DNA from: Tropicimonas sp. IMCC34043
GTDB lineage: Bacteria; Pseudomonadota; Alphaproteobacteria; Rhodobacterales; Rhodobacteraceae
DNA: 64,000 bases
Assembly (NCBI RefSeq): GCF_003390845.1
Contig: NZ_QMEK01000002.1
Span: 124,001 to 188,000 of the forward strand
Direction: 5' to 3'
Position 1 is the first letter of the stretch. The number at the start of each line of letters is the position of its first letter. The notes below the pieces were generated by a model, which did not search any database, had not been told where the DNA came from, and was given only the letters and a program-made list of their open reading frames with translations. The translations under genes and the position numbers were made by a program. Shown here one piece after another: positions 57,193 through 64,000 of the stretch.

Positions 57193-58041
57193 ATGGCTGA
57201 CAGATCCGCCTTTTCGCCCGAAAACCTCACCGCCAACCGGACGCTCTTTTGGATCGCCGCCGTCCTGGCCGCCCTGATGCTGGCGCCCGTCCTCTGGATC
57301 CTCGGGCTCTCGCTGAAAAACAACCAGGACCTCATGCACGGCACCGATGCCGTGTTCCGCGCGCCCTACACGCTGAAGAACTATGCCGATATCCTCGTCA
57401 ATTCACAGGTCTTCGGGTGGTTCCTGAATTCGCTGATCGTCGCCACCGGCCAGACGCTGGGGGTCCTCACGCTGTGTTCGCTGGCGGGCTACGCGTTTGC
57501 CCGTCTGGAGTTTCCGTTTCGGCGCGCGATCTTCATCATTGTCCTCTTCGGCCTCGCCGTGCCGGAACAGGCCGTCATCATTGCCCGCCACCAGATGTTC
57601 AACTGGGTCGGGCTGCACAATACCCACATCGCGCTGATGCTGCCCGGCATGTCGAGCGCCTTCGGGGTGTTCCTGATGACGCAGTTCTTCAACGCCATCC
57701 CGAAGGAAATCGACGAGGCGGCGATGCTCGACAACACGTCGCAGTTCCGCATCTTCTGGAAGGTGCTGCTGCCGCTCACCCTGCCGGCGCAGGCGACACT
57801 CGGCATCTTCACCTTTCTGCTGGCGTGGAACGACTATTGGTGGCCGCTCATCTCGGCCACGAAAAAGGAAATGTACACGCTGACCATCGGCATCGCGTCG
57901 ACCCAGACCAATTTCGCCCAGTCGGAGGGGCTGGGCTTCCTCTCCGCCCAGGCGATCTTCGCAAGCCTGCCAGTGGTGATCGTCTACATCTTCTTTCAGC
58001 GTCACATCGTGACCGCTGTCTCCGGGGGCGCCGTGAAATGA
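57193..58041 (+). CDS. Sugar ABC transporter permease 2 (MalG type)
   Basis: 282 residues, second CUT1 permease, six predicted helices. EAA loop 'DEAAMLDNTSQFRIFWKVLLPLTLPA' is well conserved. N-terminal 'LFWIAAVLAALMLAPVLWILGLSL' and C-terminal 'LPVVIVYIFFQRHIVTAVSGGAVK' are usual. Starts 3 bp after permease 1. It is followed by the binding-protein gene after an 84-bp gap, which allows differential expression of the abundant binding protein. Confidence 0.92.
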   Translation: MADRSAFSPENLTANRTLFWIAAVLAALMLAPVLWILGLSLKNNQDLMHGTDAVFRAPYTLKNYADILVNSQVFGWFLNSLIVATGQTLGVLTLCSLAGYAFARLEFPFRRAIFIIVLFGLAVPEQAVIIARHQMFNWVGLHNTHIALMLPGMSSAFGVFLMTQFFNAIPKEIDEAAMLDNTSQFRIFWKVLLPLTLPAQATLGIFTFLLAWNDYWWPLISATKKEMYTLTIGIASTQTNFAQSEGLGFLSAQAIFASLPVVIVYIFFQRHIVTAVSGGAVK

Positions 58042-58125
58042 CCCCCGCCCGCCCAGGAGGAGACCCATCGCGGCGGGAACGGCACCAATCCGGGGCCAGC
58101 CCCCGAAACTCAGGGAGTGAACAAC

Positions 58126-59433
58126 ATGAAACGGCTTCTTACCGGAACCGCGCTTGCCACCCTTGCCTTCGCGGGCATGGGCCATGCCGATACCACCATT
58201 GAATTGCAGCGCTTCTTCGGTGCCTGCGACACCGAATTCGGCAACGTCACCGACGTGTCGCAAGCCGTCGGCGAATGCGGCATCATCACCGCGCTGATCA
58301 ACAAGTTCGAGGCCGATAACCCGGGCATCGACGTCAACGTGACAACTGTGGAATGGCCCGGCTACGACCAGCTGAACGCCCAGCTTGCCTCCCGCGCCGC
58401 GCCCGACGTCGTCACGATGCATTACTCGGCGATCTCCGACTACCAGTCGCGCGGGTTGCTGGACCCGGTCGACGACATCCTGGCCGCACAGGGCATCGAG
58501 CCCTCTGCCTTCACCGATGCCGCCCGCAGCGGTGTGACCAAGGAGGGCAAGATGTACGGTCTGCCCTTCGACAACTGGACCATGCTGTTTCACGTCAACC
58601 TGAACCTGATGAAAGAGGCGGGTCTGGTAAACGACGACGGAACGCCGATCCTGCCGACATCGGTCGACGAGTTGTTCGCGCAGGGCGAGCAGTTCAAGGA
58701 GGCCACCGGCAAGCCTTATCTCGTTCAGGTCCTCGCCAATGAGACGGCTGCCTACACCCGCGCGCTTTACACCTTTCTGCAGCAGCAGAATTCCGACTTC
58801 TTCGCCGATCCCAAGGCGGTAGACCTGACAACGCCCGAGGCAACCGCGGTCGTCGAGTTGCTCAAGAAGATCTATGACGAGGGCCTGACCACGACCGGCA
58901 TGGACTATGCGGCGGCGGTCTCGGGCTTCTCCAACGGGGACGGCGGCATTGCCATCAACGGCACATGGCTGATCGGCGATTACGTCGCCCAGTCCGAGAA
59001 GGAAGGCACCGCGCTCTCGGGCGGCTACACCGTCTATCCGATCCCGCAACTCTTCCCCGGCAAGGACAGCACCTACGCAGACGGTCACGGCTGGGTTCTG
59101 CCAAAGAAAGATCGCTCGCCCGAGCAGGTCGAGGCCATCGGCAAACTCTTCAAGTCCCTCGCCGACAATGACTTCCAATGGGCCCGCACCGGCCACCTGC
59201 CGGCCGTGCAGGCGGTGTTCGAGATGGAAGAGTTCCAGTCGTTGCCGCACCGCGCGAACATTGCCGAGATTGCCGACACCGGCCAATCCCTGCCGCCCGA
59301 AGTGCTGCGCCAGTTCGCGATTCAGGACATCATCGGGGAAGAACTCGCCGCCGCGGTCCACGGGGACAAATCGGTCGAAGATGCCCTGGAGACGGCGGAA
59401 AAGCGCATCAACGATCTGCTCGACAACATCTGA
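58126..59433 (+). CDS. Sugar ABC transporter substrate-binding protein
   Basis: 435 residues. Signal peptide 'MKRLLTGTALATLAFAGMGHA', mature part of the CUT1 solute-binding type: 'ELQRFFGACDTEFGNVTDVSQ', 'WPGYDQLNAQLASRAAPDVVTM', 'GLPFDNWTMLFHVN', 'GGIAINGTWLIGDYV', 'GHGWVLPKKD'. Its position after both permeases and before a terminator marks the end of the arabinoside operon. It probably binds arabino-oligosaccharides or arabinosides, by inference from the GH51 gene. A GTG 9 bases earlier is possible, but ATG at 58126 has 'CAGGGAGTG' at correct spacing. Confidence 0.92.
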   Translation: MKRLLTGTALATLAFAGMGHADTTIELQRFFGACDTEFGNVTDVSQAVGECGIITALINKFEADNPGIDVNVTTVEWPGYDQLNAQLASRAAPDVVTMHYSAISDYQSRGLLDPVDDILAAQGIEPSAFTDAARSGVTKEGKMYGLPFDNWTMLFHVNLNLMKEAGLVNDDGTPILPTSVDELFAQGEQFKEATGKPYLVQVLANETAAYTRALYTFLQQQNSDFFADPKAVDLTTPEATAVVELLKKIYDEGLTTTGMDYAAAVSGFSNGDGGIAINGTWLIGDYVAQSEKEGTALSGGYTVYPIPQLFPGKDSTYADGHGWVLPKKDRSPEQVEAIGKLFKSLADNDFQWARTGHLPAVQAVFEMEEFQSLPHRANIAEIADTGQSLPPEVLRQFAIQDIIGEELAAAVHGDKSVEDALETAEKRINDLLDNI

Positions 59434-59462
59434 CATCCGTCGAAAGAACTTTCGGATACGAA

Positions 59463-59493
59463 CCGGGGGCCGCAAGGCCCCCGGACCATTTTT
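59463..59493 (+). terminator. Rho-independent terminator of the arabinoside operon
   Basis: Perfect 9-bp stem CCGGGGGCC / GGCCCCCGG with a GCAA (GNRA) loop, then ACCATTTTT, 29 bp after the binding-protein stop. The remaining 59494-59675 holds no gene I can support. Confidence 0.85.
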
Positions 59494-59675
59494 CCGGGGC
59501 GCATCTGTCATCGGCCGATCCCTTGATCCCGATGCCCCGAGACCGGCCGTTTCACCGGCACCTGTCAGTGCCGTCGAGCGCCACGACCCGCGCCCCCCCC
59601 CGAGTGGCAACGGGCCGAGCCGTGATCTCAAGCGGATGGACTACGCCCGGTCCGCGACCGCCCAGCAGGCCGGCG

Positions 59676-61121
59676 CTAGAACGGATAGGGCTGGCGGGGG
59701 TTTTCGACCGTGACCCAGCGCAGGTCGGTGAATTCCGCAATCCCCGCCTTGCCGCCAAAACGCCCATAGCCCGACGCCTTCACGCCCCCGAAGGGCATCT
59801 GCGGCTCGTCCGAAACCGTCGGGCCGTTGATGTGACAGATACCGCTTTGCAGGCGGTTCGCGACATCGAAGGCCCGCGTGATGTCTTGCGAAAACACTGC
59901 CGCCGACAGGCCGTATTCGGTGTCGTTCGCCACCCGGACCGCATCGTCCGTGTCCTTGACGCGGATGATCGCCTTGACCGGACCAAAGCTTTCCTCGGCA
60001 TAGAGGCGCATCCCCGCCGTCACCCCGTCGAGCAGCGTCGCCGCGTGGATTGCGCCGTCGCGGGTGCCGCCGGCGACCAGCGTGGCGCCCTTGGCGGTGG
60101 CATCGGCGATCAGCGCATCCATCTTTTCGGCCGCCGCCTGCGTCACAAGCGATCCCAGGACGACCTTGTCGCGGGGATTACCGCTGGGAAGCGCCGCAGC
60201 CCGCGCGGCGAGCTTTTCGACAAAGACGTCCGCGATCGCCTCGACCACAATGATCCGCTCGGTCGACATGCAGATCTGCCCCTGGTTCATGAAGGCACCA
60301 AAGATCGCCGCGTTCACCGCCCCGTCGAGATCGGCATCCTCCAGAACCACCAGCGGCGCCTTGCCGCCCAGTTCCAGCAGCGCGGGCTTCAGGTTCTCGC
60401 CGGCGATACGCCCGATGATCCGGCCGACGCGGGTCGAGCCGGTGAAGTTCACGTGCCGCACCTCGGGCGCTTCGATCAGGGCCTTCACGACCAGGGCGGC
60501 ATCCTCGGGCGCGTTCGAGACGACGTTGATCGCGCCCGCGGGAAGCCCCGCCTCGGTCAGGCATTCGCCGATCAGGCGTTGGGTGCGCGGGCACATCTCG
60601 GAGGATTTCAGCACCACGGTATTGCCGCAGGCAAGCGCCATTGCGACCGCCCGCGTGCCAAGGATGACCGGTGCATTCCAGGGCGCAATGCCAAGGCAGA
60701 CGCCGCGCGGCCGCGCCACGGCAAGGGCCATTGTGCCGGGCTTGTTCGCCGGGATCACCTCGCCGCCGATCTGGGACGTCATGGCGCCGGCCTCGCGCAG
60801 CATCCCGGCAGCGAGGTGGACGTTGAACCCGGCCCAGATTCCGGTGGCGCCGGTCTCGGACACCATGGCATCCACGAAATCATTGGTGCGCGCCTCCATG
60901 ATGTCGGCGGCGCGGGACAGCACCGCGCGCCGCGCCTCGGGTCCCTTCGCGGACCATTCGGCAAAGGCGGCCTGCGCGGCCGCGACCGCCTTGAGCGCGT
61001 CGGCAACGCCACCCGCCGCGGCGGTGGTCGCAACCTCGCCCGTCACCGGATCGGTGCGGTCAAAAACGCGGCCGCTTTCGGCCGCAACCTCGGCACCGCC
61101 GATCAGCATGTTCAAACTCAT
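59676..61121 (-). CDS. Salicylaldehyde-dehydrogenase-like aldehyde dehydrogenase
   Basis: 481 residues, NAD(P)-dependent aldehyde dehydrogenase closest to the salicylaldehyde/vanillin-type group. Catalytic Cys lies in 'MNQGQICMSTER', the general-base Glu in 'LLELGGKAPLVVLEDADL', the NAD loop in 'VNFTGSTRVGRIIG', 'KSSEMCPRTQRLIG' and 'GAINVVSNAPEDAALVVKAL' resemble NahF-type enzymes. It oxidises an aromatic aldehyde, but the substrate is inferred. Start at 61121 follows 'GGGAGGACACC'; 15 bp more of frame is open through an alternative start. It is the last gene of the minus-strand aromatic cluster. Confidence 0.85.
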   Translation of the reverse strand: MSLNMLIGGAEVAAESGRVFDRTDPVTGEVATTAAAGGVADALKAVAAAQAAFAEWSAKGPEARRAVLSRAADIMEARTNDFVDAMVSETGATGIWAGFNVHLAAGMLREAGAMTSQIGGEVIPANKPGTMALAVARPRGVCLGIAPWNAPVILGTRAVAMALACGNTVVLKSSEMCPRTQRLIGECLTEAGLPAGAINVVSNAPEDAALVVKALIEAPEVRHVNFTGSTRVGRIIGRIAGENLKPALLELGGKAPLVVLEDADLDGAVNAAIFGAFMNQGQICMSTERIIVVEAIADVFVEKLAARAAALPSGNPRDKVVLGSLVTQAAAEKMDALIADATAKGATLVAGGTRDGAIHAATLLDGVTAGMRLYAEESFGPVKAIIRVKDTDDAVRVANDTEYGLSAAVFSQDITRAFDVANRLQSGICHINGPTVSDEPQMPFGGVKASGYGRFGGKAGIAEFTDLRWVTVENPRQPYPF

Positions 61122-61299
61122 GGTGTCCTCCCTCACTTGAGCCCGCGGCTCGTCGCATCACCATGTGCGCGCATACCGCCGTCTCAGGCAAGGTTCCCGC
61201 CGCGCAGCCAAGCCGATCCTTGTGACAGAAGAAGGCCAAGCCATGCGCGACGGCCTCCGCGTCCGCGCTGACATTGCGGAGGCGGAGCCTTTGGCACCG

Positions 61300-62520
61300 T
61301 CAGCCCGCCCTGGCGTGACTTTCGGCCGAGACTGCACCCTCAAGCCCGGTCGAGCCATAAAGCCAGTCGACCACGTCGTACCAGTCGTTGGGGCTTTTGG
61401 CCCGCATCACGGCATTGCGCAGCTCGGCATGGGCACCGGCGGCGTGATAGACATGCTGGCCGATCTCGCGCGACTGAAGCTGTACGCGCGCCGTGCGCAG
61501 GCGCCGCAACTCCTGATAGCTCTGCAGCGCGGCCTCGGGGTCGTTCGGCAGGCGATCCATCTCGTAGGCCAGCGCCACCGCATCCTCCATCGCCATGCAG
61601 GCGCCCTGGGCGAAATACTGCAGCATCGGATGGGCGGCATCGCCCAGAAGCGCCACGCGTCCGTCGATCCAGTTCGACACCGGATCGCGGTCGCACAACA
61701 CCCAGCGCTTCCAGCTCTGGCCGCGGTCGATGATCTGGCGCGCAACCGGCGCGACATGCTCGAAGCCCTTCTTCACTTCGTCATGGCTGACCGGCACACC
61801 GGCCTCGGGCGAGGGCGCGTCGTTGTGATAGGTCACCACAAGATTGAACAGCTTCCAGCCTTTCAGCGGATAGTGAACGATATGGCATTTGGGTCCGGCC
61901 CAAAGCGTGGCGGCGTTCCAGCGCAGATCCTCGGGCATATCCTCGGTCGGGATCACAGACCGATAGGTGGTGTGGCCCGAAACCCGCGGCGCGCCGTCGC
62001 CCACCACCCGCTTGCGCACGTTTGACCACAGGCCATCGGCGCCGATCAGCAGCCGGCCGGTCACGCGCGTGCCATCGGCAAGGATCGCCGTGACGGTTGC
62101 GCCGTCCTGCTCGTAATCGACCACCTCGGAATCTGTGCGCAGATCGACCAGCGGATGATCGGCACAGGCGGTCAGGAACACCTTGTGCAGATCGCCACGG
62201 TGGATCACCGCATAGGGGTTGCCAAACCGGCTGCGGAACGCATCGTCAAGCGGGATGCGGGTGATCTCGGTCCCCGCAATTGCATCCATCAGGCGCAGGC
62301 TGTCGATATAGACCGCGATGTCGCGCGCCGCGTCGCCAACGCCGAGATAGTCGAAGGCATGGAAGGCGTTGGGGCCAAGCTGGATGCCGGCGCCGATCTC
62401 TCCCAGTGCCGGCGCCTTTTCCAGCACCAGCGAGGCGATGCCTTTCTGGGCGAGCCCGATGGCGGTCGCAAGGCCGCCGATACCGCCACCGGCGATCAGG
62501 ATGGGCAGGGTCTGGGTCAT
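61300..62520 (-). CDS. FAD-dependent aromatic monooxygenase (3-hydroxybenzoate 6-hydroxylase-like)
   Basis: 406 residues of the group A flavoprotein monooxygenases. FAD motif 'ILIAGGGIGGLATAIGLAQKG' split by 'ILI', DG motif 'GRLLIGADGLWSNVRKRV', GD motif 'GRVALLGDAAHPMLQYFAQGACMAMED'. It resembles 3-hydroxybenzoate 6-hydroxylase (gentisate-forming) and salicylate 1-hydroxylase, and length favours the former. The substrate is an aromatic acid; its exact identity is inferred. It lies between the TRAP permease and the aldehyde dehydrogenase genes, 69 bp after the former and 178 bp before the latter. Confidence 0.85.
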   Translation of the reverse strand: MTQTLPILIAGGGIGGLATAIGLAQKGIASLVLEKAPALGEIGAGIQLGPNAFHAFDYLGVGDAARDIAVYIDSLRLMDAIAGTEITRIPLDDAFRSRFGNPYAVIHRGDLHKVFLTACADHPLVDLRTDSEVVDYEQDGATVTAILADGTRVTGRLLIGADGLWSNVRKRVVGDGAPRVSGHTTYRSVIPTEDMPEDLRWNAATLWAGPKCHIVHYPLKGWKLFNLVVTYHNDAPSPEAGVPVSHDEVKKGFEHVAPVARQIIDRGQSWKRWVLCDRDPVSNWIDGRVALLGDAAHPMLQYFAQGACMAMEDAVALAYEMDRLPNDPEAALQSYQELRRLRTARVQLQSREIGQHVYHAAGAHAELRNAVMRAKSPNDWYDVVDWLYGSTGLEGAVSAESHARAG

Positions 62521-62589
62521 GACAAATCTCCTCCGTTTGCCGCGGACGGTGCCGGGCAGCAGTCTGTTTCAGGGACGAAGGGCGCGGCC

Positions 62590-63852
62590 TCAGAAGGGCC
62601 GCACCATCCAGGGCAGGAAGATCACCATCAGGATGACGGCGAGGGTGGCCAGCACATAGGGAACCAGCAGTTTCGACAGCCGAAGGATCGGCACATCCGA
62701 CAGGGCAGCGGCGATATAAAGCCCGGTGCCGACCGGCGGCGTCAGCAGCCCGGTGACCAGCGTCAGACCCATGACGACGCCAAACAGGATCGGATCGATC
62801 CCGTAGTGCGTGGTCGCGACCGGCAGCAGGATCGGGGTCAGGATGATCAGCGCGGCGATCCCGTCGAGGAACATGCCCACAATCGACAGGAATACGACGA
62901 TCAGCAGCAGAAACACGGTCGGATTTTCGGTCAGCGTGACGATGAAGTCGGCGACGCTTTGCGGCACCTGGTTGAAGGTCAGCACCCAGCCAAAGATCTT
63001 AGCTGCAAGGATCAGGAACAGCACCACCGCCGAATTGGTTACGGTGCGGTCGACGATCCGCGGCAGGCTCGACAGCGGCAGCTCGCGGAACACGAGCCCG
63101 CCAAAGACCAGCGCCACCACGATCGCGATTGCGGCCGATTCCGTCGGCGTGAAGATCCCGAAGGATATGCCGCCGACAATCACCAGCGGGATTGCCATCG
63201 TCGCAAGCCCGGGCACCGTGGCGGCGAAGCGGTCTCGCAACGGAATGCTGGCATCGTGGTTGCCGCCGCTGTGGTTGCGCCCGGCCTGCCAGAACGCCAG
63301 CCCCAGAAGCAGCACGAACAGCACCATGCCCGGCACGATCCCGGCGACAAACATGTCGGCAATCGAGACCTGGGCGATCACACCGAAGATGATGAAGATC
63401 ATCGAGGGCGGAATGATCGGCCCCAGAAGCCCCGCGGCCGCGGTCAGCGCGGCGGCATATTCGCGCTTGTAGCCGTCCTTTTCCATCTCCGGCACGACGA
63501 CGCGGCTCATCACCGCCATCTGTGCCGTCGCCGATCCCATGATCGCCGCGAGCGCCAGGTTCGAGATCAGGTTCACCACCACAAGATTGTGGGGCAGCCG
63601 CGTCAGCCAGACCCGCACGGCGATGATGATCCGCCGCGTCAGGCCGCTTTCGTTCATGATCTCGCCCAGCAGCACGAACAGCGGGATCGCCAGAAGGTCG
63701 AAATTCTCGACCGAACCAAAGGCGATCTGCGGCACGGCATCGAGAAGCTGAAGGTGGCCCGAGACCGCCATGAAGACCAGCGTCGCGCCGATCAGCACGA
63801 AGGCAACAGGCATCCCCGTCAACAGCAGGGCGGCAAAGGAAAGTCCGGTCAT
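62590..63852 (-). CDS. TRAP transporter large permease (DctM)
   Basis: 420 residues, about 12 hydrophobic helices. Large membrane subunit of a TRAP secondary transporter driven by Na+ gradient with a periplasmic binding protein. The characteristic Pro/Gly-rich re-entrant loops are 'GLLGPIIPPSMIFIIFG' and 'GLLTPPVGTGLYIAAAL'. It starts within the stop of the small subunit (ATGA at 63849-63852), a standard DctQ-DctM coupling. Substrate unknown; the enzymes beside it suggest an aromatic or hydroxy acid. Confidence 0.94.
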   Translation of the reverse strand: MTGLSFAALLLTGMPVAFVLIGATLVFMAVSGHLQLLDAVPQIAFGSVENFDLLAIPLFVLLGEIMNESGLTRRIIIAVRVWLTRLPHNLVVVNLISNLALAAIMGSATAQMAVMSRVVVPEMEKDGYKREYAAALTAAAGLLGPIIPPSMIFIIFGVIAQVSIADMFVAGIVPGMVLFVLLLGLAFWQAGRNHSGGNHDASIPLRDRFAATVPGLATMAIPLVIVGGISFGIFTPTESAAIAIVVALVFGGLVFRELPLSSLPRIVDRTVTNSAVVLFLILAAKIFGWVLTFNQVPQSVADFIVTLTENPTVFLLLIVVFLSIVGMFLDGIAALIILTPILLPVATTHYGIDPILFGVVMGLTLVTGLLTPPVGTGLYIAAALSDVPILRLSKLLVPYVLATLAVILMVIFLPWMVRPF

Positions 63853-64000
63853 GTCACTTCTCCTGCCACCACGCGCAGCGCCGTCGACAGATGCGCCAGC
63901 GCGTGCACCAGCGCACAGATGCAGAAGATCGGAAAGATCCAGAAGAACGGCGCTTTCGGCCAGCCGGTGGTGATCACCTGTTCGAATTCGACAACGGGCG
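63849..64000 (-). CDS. TRAP transporter small permease (DctQ), C-terminal part
   Basis: The frame reading from the right edge gives 'VITTGWPKAPFFWIFPIFC' and 'VHALAHLSTALRVVAGEVT' before TGA at 63849. This is the last transmembrane helix and tail typical of DctQ subunits. The start lies beyond the window. Its stop overlaps the dctM start codon by ATGA. The binding-protein gene (DctP) should be further right. Confidence 0.82.
   Translation of the reverse strand, partial: PVVEFEQVITTGWPKAPFFWIFPIFCICALVHALAHLSTALRVVAGEVT

Noticed and set aside
59592-59601. Run of C near 59592
   Set aside because: A short homopolymer in non-coding DNA without any structure; no function can be argued.

Overview
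The window is GC-rich, densely coding chromosomal DNA from an alphaproteobacterium, almost certainly of the Rhodobacteraceae/Paracoccaceae (Rhodobacter-Paracoccus-Defluviimonas type). The evidence is the petABC operon with a 191-residue Rieske protein, a petP/petR regulator pair, an FzlA-type GST-fold protein, a DUF1127 protein, a VPLPA-type C-terminal sorting signal, and two copies of an intergenic 'CTCGGGGG' hairpin element. No rRNA, CRISPR array, prophage or intact insertion sequence is visible. The genus cannot be fixed from this window.

Layout. 0-3.3 kb: the end of mtaB, two related small secreted two-cysteine proteins, a VPLPA-CTERM surface protein, and a GST. 3.4-8.1 kb: an outer-membrane barrel divergent from petABC (cytochrome bc1), a UUCG-loop terminator, then a second barrel-like protein. 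8.1-18.4 kb: housekeeping genes (aroC, an HU-family protein, the coupled AMP salvage pair amn-ade, a divergent shikimate-dehydrogenase-like gene). 18.4-27 kb: a hybrid histidine kinase with one degenerate receiver, yaaA, recQ, yggT, dapE. 27-33.5 kb: a tightly overlapping deacetylase-xseB-ispA-dxs operon for isoprenoid precursors, petR-petP, and ilvE divergent from petP across a regulatory-looking intergenic region. 34-37.6 kb: queG, fzlA, mtgA (cell envelope and division). 37.7-45.1 kb: glutamate synthase, whose two subunits are separated by a GFA-family gene and an unknown exported protein. 45.3-47.5 kb: uppP, an NDUFA9-like reductase, tRNA-Leu(CAG).

From the tRNA to about 50.6 kb is a decayed accessory segment: a frameshifted nuclease-like C-terminal remnant, truncated tctB, tctA with a nonsense codon and a large internal deletion, an intact PLP decarboxylase, and an IS5-type transposase fragment. 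After it come an ArsR-SRPBCC-SRPBCC operon (50.7-52.4 kb) and a self-contained arabinoside utilisation locus (52.6-59.5 kb): an unusual two-domain regulator, a near-perfect 22-bp palindrome, cytoplasmic GH51 arabinofuranosidase, ABC transporter ATPase, two permeases, binding protein and terminator. The right end (59.7-64 kb) holds an aromatic-acid type cluster on the minus strand: TRAP transporter, 3-hydroxybenzoate 6-hydroxylase-like monooxygenase and salicylaldehyde-dehydrogenase-like enzyme, cut by the window edge.

No wholly new multi-gene system is evident. The most rewarding leads are the structured dispersed element, the regulatory palindromes, the two-domain sugar-locus regulator, the degenerate receiver in the kinase, and the decaying island at tRNA-Leu.
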